A DNA stretch of 64,000 bases from CAIWHR01 sp963823215 (GTDB lineage Bacteria; Pseudomonadota; Gammaproteobacteria; Burkholderiales; Casimicrobiaceae), in the NCBI GenBank assembly GCA_963823215.1, contig CAWGKT010000012.1, forward strand, positions 620,001 through 684,000, written 5' to 3'. Below, one piece after another: positions 57,297 through 64,000 of the stretch. Below the pieces are notes generated by a model, which was given only the letters and a program-made list of their open reading frames with translations, had not been told where the DNA came from and ran no database searches. Position 1 is the first letter of the stretch. Every line of letters begins with the position of its first letter. The translations under genes were made by a program, and so were the position numbers.

Positions 57297-57689
57297 ATGC
57301 GAATCGTGACGGCAATCGCGCTGGCGACCATGGCAGGCGGAGTACTCGCTGCGGCGCCCGACTGGCAGCCTTTGGGCGAAAACGCCAACGGCAACAAGGT
57401 CTACGTCGACAAGGCGAGCCTCAAGGCGACCGGCGGCACGACGGTCGTGACGTTCCGCACGGAGCTCAAGACCCCGGTCGACACGCTGCAGGGCGGCATC
57501 ACCAGCATGCGTTCGCAGATGCGCGTGCGCTGCAAGGACATGATGGCCGCCGGCATCGAAGTGATCCTGTTCGAGAACGAGGCGAAGAACCAGGCGTTCG
57601 CGCGCAACAAGGCGACGAAAGTCGAGTATCTGAAGGAGCCCGAGGGCAGTTCCGCTGACCTCGTCATCAAGCACGTCTGCAAGAAGTAG
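57297..57689 (+). CDS. Surface-adhesin-E-like exported protein
   Basis: A 130-residue protein with a signal peptide (MRIVTAIALATMAGGVLAAA) followed by DWQPLGENANGNKVYVDKAS and VTFRTELKTPV, resembling the surface-adhesin-protein-E family of small secreted beta proteins. Two Cys (VRCKDM, KHVCKK) could form a disulfide. The ATG at 57297 follows GGGAGG. An adhesin role is only by family name. Confidence 0.65.
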   Translation: MRIVTAIALATMAGGVLAAAPDWQPLGENANGNKVYVDKASLKATGGTTVVTFRTELKTPVDTLQGGITSMRSQMRVRCKDMMAAGIEVILFENEAKNQAFARNKATKVEYLKEPEGSSADLVIKHVCKK

Positions 57690-57693
57690 CCGG

Positions 57694-57797
57694 CGGGAAG
57701 ATCGGGGCCAGATACGACTATCGGCAGACCGTGCGCCCTTCGACGGCGCGGAAGGATAGTCGCATTTGACCCCGATCATGCTGACCCCGATCTTCCC
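57694..57797. repeat. GGGGYCAGATACG inverted repeat (copy A)
   Basis: The left arm GGGAAGATCGGGGCCAG (57695-57711) is mirrored by CTGACCCCGATCTTCCC (57781-57797) with one mismatch. An inner pair, GATACGACTATC and GGATAGTCGCATTT, adds a second dyad. The arms share the GGGGCCAGATACG core with the repeat at 60311. It lies between the adhesin-like gene and the decarboxylase, which end towards each other. Confidence 0.7.
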
Positions 57798-57805
57798 CGC
57801 ATTGC

Positions 57806-59422
57806 TTACTGGCCCACCCGTTTCACGCCCGAAACGAAGCGCGACAGCGTCTTCGACAGCACGCCGCGCGGCAGCATCGCCTCGATCAGCTGGAAGCGGC
57901 CGCGCGTGGCGACCGCGTGAGCGAGCGCTGCGACGAGCTCCCTGCGCGTGCGCACCCGGACCCCGTCGCCGCCGAGCGCGTTCGCCAGCCCCGCGAAATT
58001 CCACTCGTCGAGGTCGTTGAAGCGCGACTCCGGCTGGAAGGTGCGCAGCATCTCCCAGCTCGCGTTGTTGAACACGATCACGATCGGGTCCCAGCCGTAC
58101 CTGCGGCAGTTGCCGAGTTCCCATCCGGTCATCTGGAAGGCCCCGTCGCCGACGAGCACGAGCGGCCGCAGTCCCGACGCCGCCTGCAGGCCCAGCCCGG
58201 CCGGGACGCCGAAGCCCATTGACGCGTAGTAGCCGGGCGCGATCAGCGCGGTGTGCTCGATGTCGAGCGCAGTGAACAGGCAGTCGCCCACGTCGGTGGC
58301 GATCGGCATGCGTCCGTGCTCGGCCATCAGGTCGTTGATGGCGCAGGCGATGTCGTCCGGTGCGATTCCCGCATCGTCGGCGCGCAGATGCCGCGGATAG
58401 GCGGGCCCGTGGGCGACAGGCGGCGCCGTGCCCATCTGCGCTCGCTCGAGCAATGCATCCACCAGCGCCGAAAGCGGAATGGCCGGATAGGTGTGGAAAC
58501 CGAGCGTCACCGCGCCGTCCAGTGCGCGAATCGTACGCCGCAGGTCGATCTGGCGCGCCGAAACGCCGAAGTTGGTATCCGAGATGATGACGCCGAGCAG
58601 GAAGAGCGCGTCCGACTGCTCGACCCGTTCCGTGATGTCCGTGGTTCCGGCAATGCCGAGATAGGTACCGATCGGCGGCGTGTCGGTGCCGGAAAGCAGG
58701 CCCCGGCCCATCAGGCTCGTGACCACCGGCAGACGCAGCTTCGCCGCCAGCGCCGCAACCTTCGCCTCGAGATCGAAGCGCCGCACCTCCACACCCACCA
58801 TCAGCACCGGCGACCGCGCGCCGGCAATGCGAGCCAGAATCTCGTCGACGCACGCCGCGAGCGCGTCGGCGTCCACGGGTTCCGCGGGCGCTCGCGTCAC
58901 GGCCTCGCAGGTGGCGCTCACCATGTCACGCGGCATCTCGATATAGACAGGGCGCGATGCGGCGCGGCAGCGGCGCAGCACGCGCGCAATCTCAGCCGGC
59001 GCGCGTTGCGCGTCGTCGAGCCGGGCCTGGTCGCAGGTGATTTCGCGGAAGATCCGGAATTGCGAATCCAGGGTCTTCGCCTGATGGTGCAGCAGCAATC
59101 CGGTGCCCGCCTCGCCCTTGCCGGGCGCGCCCGAAATGACGACGACGGGCGACTTCTCCGCATACGCGCCCGCCACCGCGTTCACGACATTGAGCGCCCC
59201 CGCGCCATACGTGACGGCGACCACGCCAAGCGCGCAGTTCACTCGCGCCGCCGCGTCCGCGGCGAAGCCGACAGCCGGCTCGTGCGATAGCGTATAGAGC
59301 GGAAGAATTCCCGACGTCTCGATGACCTTGAAGAACGGCAGCGCGAAATCGCCGGGGATGCCGAAGATCTCCCTCGCGCCGTGGGCCTTGAGTGCATGCA
59401 GCAGTGATTCGGCGAGTTGCAT
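57806..59422 (-). CDS. ThDP-dependent phenylpyruvate/indolepyruvate decarboxylase-type enzyme
   Basis: A 538-residue enzyme of the pyruvate decarboxylase family. The N-terminal PYR domain has FGIPGDFALPFF and the catalytic Glu of LSHEPAVGFAADA. The C-terminal PP domain has GDGAFQMTGWELGN (GDG-x~26-NN, ending IVFNNASWE) for Mg/thiamine diphosphate. The closest functional class I recognise is phenylpyruvate/indolepyruvate decarboxylase (auxin or phenylacetate routes). Acetolactate synthase is less likely because there is no FAD-binding signature. The start at 59422 follows from the family N-terminus. Confidence 0.85.
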   Translation of the reverse strand: MQLAESLLHALKAHGAREIFGIPGDFALPFFKVIETSGILPLYTLSHEPAVGFAADAAARVNCALGVVAVTYGAGALNVVNAVAGAYAEKSPVVVISGAPGKGEAGTGLLLHHQAKTLDSQFRIFREITCDQARLDDAQRAPAEIARVLRRCRAASRPVYIEMPRDMVSATCEAVTRAPAEPVDADALAACVDEILARIAGARSPVLMVGVEVRRFDLEAKVAALAAKLRLPVVTSLMGRGLLSGTDTPPIGTYLGIAGTTDITERVEQSDALFLLGVIISDTNFGVSARQIDLRRTIRALDGAVTLGFHTYPAIPLSALVDALLERAQMGTAPPVAHGPAYPRHLRADDAGIAPDDIACAINDLMAEHGRMPIATDVGDCLFTALDIEHTALIAPGYYASMGFGVPAGLGLQAASGLRPLVLVGDGAFQMTGWELGNCRRYGWDPIVIVFNNASWEMLRTFQPESRFNDLDEWNFAGLANALGGDGVRVRTRRELVAALAHAVATRGRFQLIEAMLPRGVLSKTLSRFVSGVKRVGQ

Positions 59423-59627
59423 GTGCGATCCCCGACCAGAGCTGGAAACGCGGCGCTCCGGCGAGCATCCTACAAAATCCTCACCGGTGAATCCTTGATC
59501 CAGGGCAGGTACCCCCGTCCGGCGTGCCGGCTCGCGTGCCGTTGCGACCGGAGAGGGCCGCCCCGGTGACTTGGCAAAGGACCGGCCCCAGGCGCTACAC
59601 TGGGCGCCCAGCCACCCGGTCCCCGCC

Positions 59628-60296
59628 ATGAATCCAACCCCCCTTTCGTTGCTCGAGACCCGCGTCCTGGGCGTGCTGGTCGAAAAACAGCAGACGGTGC
59701 CCGACAGCTACCCGCTCACCCTGCTTGCGCTCACCTCGGGCTGCAACCAGAAGACGAGCCGCGATCCCATCCTCAATGCGAGCGAAGCCGAGGTGCAGGC
59801 GGCGCTCGATCAACTGAAGACGCAGTCGTTCATCGTCGAATCGAGCGGCGGGCGCGTCATGCGCTACGCGCACAACGTCGAACGCGTGCTACAGGTGCCG
59901 TCGCAGGCGGTGGCGCTGATCGCCACCCTGATGCTGCGCGGGCCGCAAACCGTGGGCGAGCTGCGGATCAACTGCGACCGCCTGCATCGCTTCGCCGACA
60001 TCTCCGCGGTCGAGGGATTCCTGCACGAGCTCACGGCTCGGCCGGCCGGCCCGCTCGTGATCGAGCTGGCGCGAGCGCCCGGCGCGCGCGAAACGCGCTG
60101 GACGCAACTGCTTTCCGGCCCGCCTGCCGCGGATATCCTCCTGCCGGCCGGCTCGACCGAGTCCGGCATGGATCCCGTCAGCGCATCCGACATCGCCGTG
60201 CTGAAATCGAATGTCGCGCATCTGCAGGCGGAGCTCGCCGCGCTGAAGGCGATCGTCGCGAAACTGCAGGAAGAGCTCGGAGTCGCCAGTTCCTGA
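59628..60296 (+). CDS. yceH: YceH family protein (DUF480)
   Basis: A 222-residue protein of two winged-helix modules. The first opens LSLLETRVLGVLVEKQQTVPDSYPLTLLALTSGCNQKTSRDP, given here in parts: LETRVLGVLVEK, DSYPLTLLAL and CNQKTSRDP are the DUF480 landmarks. The second module has MLRGPQTVGELR. A C-terminal coiled coil (SNVAHLQAELAALKAIVAKL) suggests dimerisation. A regulator-like role is plausible; no target is known. It is divergent from the decarboxylase gene. Confidence 0.88.
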   Translation: MNPTPLSLLETRVLGVLVEKQQTVPDSYPLTLLALTSGCNQKTSRDPILNASEAEVQAALDQLKTQSFIVESSGGRVMRYAHNVERVLQVPSQAVALIATLMLRGPQTVGELRINCDRLHRFADISAVEGFLHELTARPAGPLVIELARAPGARETRWTQLLSGPPAADILLPAGSTESGMDPVSASDIAVLKSNVAHLQAELAALKAIVAKLQEELGVASS

Positions 60297-60310
60297 GGGT
60301 TTGCCCAAAG

Positions 60311-60375
60311 AAACGGGGCCAGATACGCAAAGGTCGCAGCTCTCCCCGGCAATGGCTGTGCATCTGACCCCGTTT
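60311..60375. repeat. GGGGYCAGATACG inverted repeat (copy B)
   Basis: AAACGGGGCCAGATACGCA at 60311-60329 is mirrored by TGTGCATCTGACCCCGTTT at 60357-60375 with a few mismatches; the 27-nt centre is unpaired. Same core as copy A, 2.6 kb away, also just after a gene (yceH). Confidence 0.7.
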
Positions 60376-60510
60376 CGGCACTGAGCGCGTTGGCGCAGCG
60401 CTTGTTCTCCCGGGACCGCATGCACGATAATGGAAGGTCCGACGCACGCTCGGCACGTTGCCAGACGCGGCTCGGACTACCTGCGACATTCCTTCACTTC
60501 CGGGAGCCTC

Positions 60511-61323
60511 ATGGACATTGAACGCATGCTCGAAACCGCAGGCCCGATGCTGATCGCGTTCGGCTTGAAACTGCTCGGCGCGATCGCCGCCTACATCGTC
60601 GGCCGGATGCTGATCGGGTTCGCGTCGAACCTCGTGCAGCGCGCGCTGGAACGACAGAAGGTCGAGCCGACGGTCATCCGGTACATCGGCTCGATCATCA
60701 CGGTCGCGCTCAACATCATCCTGGTCGTCGCGATCCTCGGCTACTTCGGGGTCGAGACGACGTCGTTCGCCGCGCTGGTCGCCGGCCTCGGCATCGCCGT
60801 CGGCGCGGCCTGGGGCGGCCTGCTGTCGAATTTCGCCGCGGGCGTGTTCATACTGGTCCTGCGGCCGTTCAAGGTCGGCGACTACGTGTTGGCCGGCGAC
60901 GTCGAAGGCACAGTACGGATGCTCGGGCTCTTCAACACGACGATCGACTCGCCCGACAACGTGCAGACAATGGTCGGCAACACGAAAATCATGGGCGGGA
61001 CGATCAAGAATTTCACCCACAATCCATTCCGCCGCGTGGAGCTCACGGCCCAGCTCGACCACAGCGTGGATCCGGCCGATGCGGTGCGGCGGTTGAAGGA
61101 CGCGCTGCCGAAGATCGCGAACGTCGTTACCGAGCCTGCGCCCGACGTCGAGATCCTCACTTTCAGCGAGCGCGGCCCGGTGCTCGCGGTGCGACCGTAC
61201 TGCAACACTGCGCACTACTGGCAGGTCTACTTCGACGGCAACCGGATCATACGCGAGACGTTCGGCGCGGCGGGGTACCCGGCGGCCGAGGCGCATCATT
61301 ACGTGCGCCAAAAGCCCGCCTGA
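60511..61323 (+). CDS. mscS: Small-conductance mechanosensitive channel MscS
   Basis: A 270-residue channel. There are three membrane helices; TM3 with the pore-lining Gly/Ala pattern is GLGIAVGAAWGGLLSNFAAG, followed by the beta domain start VFILVLRPFKVGDYVLAGDVEG. It opens under hypo-osmotic tension. The C-terminal alpha-beta cage part is present (VRPYCNTAHYWQVYFDGNRI). The start at 60511 precedes TM1 at the usual distance. Confidence 0.92.
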   Translation: MDIERMLETAGPMLIAFGLKLLGAIAAYIVGRMLIGFASNLVQRALERQKVEPTVIRYIGSIITVALNIILVVAILGYFGVETTSFAALVAGLGIAVGAAWGGLLSNFAAGVFILVLRPFKVGDYVLAGDVEGTVRMLGLFNTTIDSPDNVQTMVGNTKIMGGTIKNFTHNPFRRVELTAQLDHSVDPADAVRRLKDALPKIANVVTEPAPDVEILTFSERGPVLAVRPYCNTAHYWQVYFDGNRIIRETFGAAGYPAAEAHHYVRQKPA

Positions 61324-61398
61324 CGTCTTCCCGTCGATGCCGAACCAGGGGGGTCGCCCTCGGATCCCCGCGCATTGAAACAACAAGTGAGGCGACAC

Positions 61399-61821
61399 AT
61401 GGGAATGCTGGACGGACTGATCGGAAGCGCGTTGAGCGGGATGATGGGCGCAGGAGGGAGCGGGCCGGCGCAGAGTCCGCTGCTGCAGATTGCGCTACAG
61501 CTCCTGCAGCAGAATGGCGGCGTTGCCGGCGTTCTCGACAAGTTCCGGCAAGGCGGCTACGCCGACCAGGCCGATTCGTGGCAGAGCACGGGACAGAACA
61601 TGCCGCTGTCCGGCAACGCGCTGCAGGAGGTGCTGGGCACCGGCACCATCGGCCAGATCGCCGGACAACTGGGGATATCGCACGGTGACGCCGCAGGCGG
61701 ACTGGCGCAGATGCTGCCGCAGCTCATCGACAAGTTCACGCCGAATGGCGCGGTGCCGGACGATCAGAATGACGTGGTGGCGCAGGCGCTGGCCATGCTG
61801 ACGCAGACGAAGACCGGCTGA
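61399..61821 (+). CDS. YidB-like DUF937 protein
   Basis: A 140-residue protein with repeated Gly-Leu-Ile helices: MGMLDGLIGSALSGMMG, a Gln-rich linker, then LGISHGDAAGGLAQMLPQLIDKFTP, which is the DUF937/YidB core. The function is unknown. Monocistronic, between mscS and uppP. Confidence 0.8.
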   Translation: MGMLDGLIGSALSGMMGAGGSGPAQSPLLQIALQLLQQNGGVAGVLDKFRQGGYADQADSWQSTGQNMPLSGNALQEVLGTGTIGQIAGQLGISHGDAAGGLAQMLPQLIDKFTPNGAVPDDQNDVVAQALAMLTQTKTG

Positions 61822-61862
61822 TCGGCGCGCTGCAGCCGAAAGCGGTTGCGCTACAATTCGCT

Positions 61863-61896
61863 GGCCGGGGGATTCGTCTCCCGGCCTTCTTTTTTT
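61863..61896 (+). terminator. Rho-independent terminator directly before uppP
   Basis: A 10-bp stem GGCCGGGGGA/TCTCCCGGCC with a TTCG tetraloop is followed by TTCTTTTTTT. It lies 42 bp after the yidB-like stop and only 13 nt before the likely uppP TTG. Confidence 0.85.
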
Positions 61897-61909
61897 GCCG
61901 GCGCCCATC

Positions 61910-62740
61910 TTGGACCAACCCACGCTCCTCACGGCGGCCCTGCTCGGCGTTGTCGAAGGCCTCACCGAATTCCTGCCCGTCTCGTCCACGGGCCATCTGA
62001 TCGTGGCCGGCTCGCTCCTGGGTTACACGGGCGAGCAGGCAAAGACCTTCGAGATCGTGATCCAGGCCGGCGCGATCCTCGCCGTGTGCTGGGAATTCCG
62101 CGCGCGGCTGATCGCGGTGCTGCGGGGCATTTTCACGGACGCCGGCGCCCAGCGCTTCGCGCTCAACCTGCTGGTCGCGTTCGTTCCGGCCGGCGTTCTC
62201 GGCCTCGCCTTCGGCAAAGTGATCAAGCTGCATCTGTTCGCGCCGATACCTGTCGCCTGCGCGTTCGTCGTTGGCGCCTTCGTGATCCTGTGGGCGGAGC
62301 GCCGACAGCGCGCGCGGCCGGACACGATCCGCGTCGCCACAGTCGACGACATGCGCTGGACCGACGCGCTCAGGGTCGGGTGCGCGCAGGCGTTCGCCCT
62401 CGTGCCGGGCACGTCGCGCTCGGGAGCGACCATCATCGGCGGCATGCTGTTCGGCCTTTCGCGCGTCGCGGCCACCGAGTTCTCTTTCTTTCTCGCAATC
62501 CCGACCCTGTTCGCGGCCACCGGGTACTCGCTGTGGAAGGACTCGTCGCTGCTCGCCGCGCAGGCGTTCCCGGCCTTCGGTGTCGGTTTCGCCGCCTCCT
62601 TCATCTCGGCCTTCGCCTGCGTGCGGTGGCTGATCCGCTACGTGGCACATCACGACTTCATCCCTTTCGCGTGGTATCGGATCGCGTTCGGCGCGGTGGT
62701 CCTTGTCACCGCATACACCGGACTGGTCCGGTGGGATTGA
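61910..62740 (+). CDS. uppP: Undecaprenyl-diphosphatase UppP (BacA)
   Basis: Recycles the lipid carrier by removing a phosphate from undecaprenyl diphosphate; overproduction gives bacitracin resistance. The 276-residue membrane protein has the family signatures GVVEGLTEFLPVSSTGHLIV and VPGTSRSGATIIGG. The start is TTG at 61910, giving the same N-terminal spacing as other BacA proteins; an earlier in-frame TTG at 61895 lies on the terminator T run. No clear ribosome site is visible, so initiation may be weak. Confidence 0.9.
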   Translation: MDQPTLLTAALLGVVEGLTEFLPVSSTGHLIVAGSLLGYTGEQAKTFEIVIQAGAILAVCWEFRARLIAVLRGIFTDAGAQRFALNLLVAFVPAGVLGLAFGKVIKLHLFAPIPVACAFVVGAFVILWAERRQRARPDTIRVATVDDMRWTDALRVGCAQAFALVPGTSRSGATIIGGMLFGLSRVAATEFSFFLAIPTLFAATGYSLWKDSSLLAAQAFPAFGVGFAASFISAFACVRWLIRYVAHHDFIPFAWYRIAFGAVVLVTAYTGLVRWD

Positions 62741-63690
62741 CAGAACCGGCCCCCCGCTGGATCGGTCCCGTGTGCGCCGTGCTCGGCGTGCTCGGTTTCT
62801 CCTTCAAGGCGATCCTGATCAAGCTCGCCTACGCGTGGCATCCGGTCGACGCGGTGACGCTGCTCGCGCTGCGCATGCTGTTCTCGGCGCCATTCTTCAT
62901 CGCGATGGCGTGGTGGGCAGGACGGCGGCCGGCGGCGCGGCCGATCACCCGCCGCGACTGGCGCGCGCTCGTCTGGCTGGGCTTCATCGGCTATTACCTC
63001 GCGAGCCTGCTCGATTTCATGGGCCTCGTCTACATCACCGCAGCGCTCGAGCGGCTTGTGCTCTTCCTCTATCCGACGCTGGTCGTGCTGCTGTCCGCGG
63101 TGCTGCGCGGACGGCCGATCACCCGGCGCGCGGTGGTAGCGCTCCTGCTCTCGTACGCAGGCATCGCGTTCGTCTTCGTGCACGACCTTCGCCTCGGCGG
63201 GGATACGACGGCCCTATGGATTGGCGGCGCGCTCGTGTTCGCCAGCGCATTCGCGTATGCGCTGTACCTGGTCGACGCCGGCGACGTGATCGCGCGGATG
63301 GGCAGCCTGCGCTTCATCGCCTGGGCGATGCTCGTGTCGAGCGCGTTCGTGCTGGCGCAGTTCACGCTCACACGCGACCTCGCGTTGCTCCGCGTGCCGG
63401 CATCGATCTACGGACTCTCGCTCGCGATGGCGGTTTTTTCCACCGTCCTGCCGACGTGGCTCATCGCCGAGGCGATCCGCCGTCTCGGCGCCAACACTTC
63501 GTCGTTGATCGGCTCGCTCGGCCCGGTGTTCACGATCGGGCTGGGCGCGCTGATCCTGGGCGAGGCGGTGCACGCGATCCAGCTCGTCGGCGCGGCGCTG
63601 GTGCTGGTGGGCGTCGCGCTGGTCACGCTGCAACCGTCCCGCGCGCGCAACGCCGCGGCGAAGCGCGCTGCCGGAATTCCGGACACCTGA
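62731..63690 (+). CDS. EamA/DMT-superfamily transporter
   Basis: A 319-residue permease with ten helices in two EamA halves. FMGLVYITAALERLVLFLYPTLVV and LGANTSSLIGSLGPVFTIGLGALILGE are the conserved core helices, quoted in pieces: ERLVLFLYPTLVV and SLIGSLGPVFTIGL. The GTG at 62731 overlaps the uppP stop by 10 nt, so the pair is probably coupled. The substrate is unknown. Confidence 0.85.
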   Translation: MGLTEPAPRWIGPVCAVLGVLGFSFKAILIKLAYAWHPVDAVTLLALRMLFSAPFFIAMAWWAGRRPAARPITRRDWRALVWLGFIGYYLASLLDFMGLVYITAALERLVLFLYPTLVVLLSAVLRGRPITRRAVVALLLSYAGIAFVFVHDLRLGGDTTALWIGGALVFASAFAYALYLVDAGDVIARMGSLRFIAWAMLVSSAFVLAQFTLTRDLALLRVPASIYGLSLAMAVFSTVLPTWLIAEAIRRLGANTSSLIGSLGPVFTIGLGALILGEAVHAIQLVGAALVLVGVALVTLQPSRARNAAAKRAAGIPDT

Positions 63691-63701
63691 CCTCCCGGTC
63701 C

Positions 63702-63717
63702 CGGCAGCCGGCTGCCG
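63702..63717. promoter_or_regulatory. Perfect 16-bp palindrome before the aldehyde dehydrogenase gene
   Basis: CGGCAGCCGGCTGCCG is self-complementary. It lies 12 bp after the transporter stop and 12 bp upstream of a TATAAT hexamer at 63729. It could be a terminator stem or an operator. Confidence 0.4.
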
Positions 63718-63788
63718 ACGCAACTGACTATAATTGGCAATTGATCCTCAGGTTGCGCGTTCGCGCGCCTTCTCCCATGGAGACCCGC

Positions 63789-64000
63789 ATGGCACCCGAC
63801 GACACGCTCGACCCCAAGACGTCGATCCGACTCAAGGATCCCGCGCTGCTTTCACAGCGATGCTACATCGGCGGCCACTGGGCCGACGCGGCCTCCGGAG
63901 CAACGAAATTCATCGTGAATCCCGCCACCGGCGTCCGGATCGGCACCGTGCCGCGCATGGGTGGCGTCGAGACGCGCCTTGCGATCGAAGCTGCTGGCGC
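63789..64000 (+). CDS. NAD(P)-dependent aldehyde dehydrogenase, probably succinate-semialdehyde type (partial)
   Basis: Only the first about 70 residues are in the window. LKDPALLSQRCYIGGHWADA and IVNPATGVRIGTVPRMG match the N-terminus of GabD-like succinate-semialdehyde dehydrogenases; the catalytic Cys lies beyond the edge. The ATG at 63789 has GGAG upstream; another ATG at 63777 is in frame. A perfect TATAAT at 63729-63734 lies 55 bp upstream. Confidence 0.8.
   Translation, partial: MAPDDTLDPKTSIRLKDPALLSQRCYIGGHWADAASGATKFIVNPATGVRIGTVPRMGGVETRLAIEAAG

Overview
The window looks like chromosomal DNA of a high-GC betaproteobacterium, most likely Burkholderiales or a close relative. Signs of this are a RegB/RegA-type redox two-component pair, the birA-coaX-SPOR gene order, a methionine synthase split into two genes, a Bug/TctC-type solute receptor, and two copies of a GC-rich palindromic repeat of a kind I associate with Burkholderiales. 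The evidence is gene content only, so the genus is not assignable. There is no rRNA, CRISPR array or recognisable transposase. One tRNA, tRNA-Gly(CCC), is present.

Layout. 0-5.7 kb: regB-regA, then a convergent operon for a membrane electron-transfer module (an 11-haem cytochrome c, a b-type cytochrome and an 8-haem cytochrome c) with a perfect FNR/CRP-type palindrome upstream. 5.8-10.5 kb: split metH followed by a tripartite-transporter receptor gene. 10.6-20.2 kb: housekeeping and accessory metabolism (rhodanese, GNAT, SPOR protein, coaX, birA, a frameshifted hisN-like gene, an epimerase, a hydroxyisobutyrate-dehydrogenase-type enzyme, a DMT transporter, GST, VOC protein, exported rhodanese). 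20.2-20.7 kb: tRNA-Gly, its terminator and a nearby segment bounded by inverted tRNA-derived pieces. 20.7-31.5 kb: M20 peptidase, LOG-like protein, a large secreted repeat protein, a TPP riboswitch with thiC, a membrane hydroxylase, a MazEF-like toxin-antitoxin pair, a pseudouridine synthase, a MazG-like enzyme and a periplasmic OB-fold protein.

31.5-36.9 kb: the nickel-pincer cofactor genes larB, larE and larC with a larA, plus a divergent second larA-like gene. 37-43.2 kb: a glycerol ABC transporter operon (glpV-S-T-P-Q-U) that ends in a glpD truncated after about 38 codons. 43.3-48 kb: a GTPase/DUF2868 pair, a SEC-C plus cysteine-cluster protein, and about 0.5 kb without a convincing gene. 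48-51.7 kb: a 705-residue protein whose C-terminal half resembles cyanobacterial acyl-ACP reductase, divergent from an iron-type alcohol dehydrogenase. 51.7-64 kb: metallo-hydrolase, a sirtuin gene broken by a palindromic repeat, the complete AmmeMemoRadiSam trio, a NYN/OST-HTH protein, a phenylpyruvate-type decarboxylase, yceH, mscS, yidB-like, uppP, a DMT transporter and the start of an aldehyde dehydrogenase.

Five otherwise well-conserved genes (hisN-like, larC, larA, glpS, Fe-ADH) each carry one apparent +1 frameshift. This is either a sequence-quality problem or decay. The larC case, at a TGA, could be programmed recoding.

The strongest candidate for an undescribed system is the redox-regulated multihaem module at the left end. 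The acyl-ACP-reductase-like/Fe-ADH pair is second.
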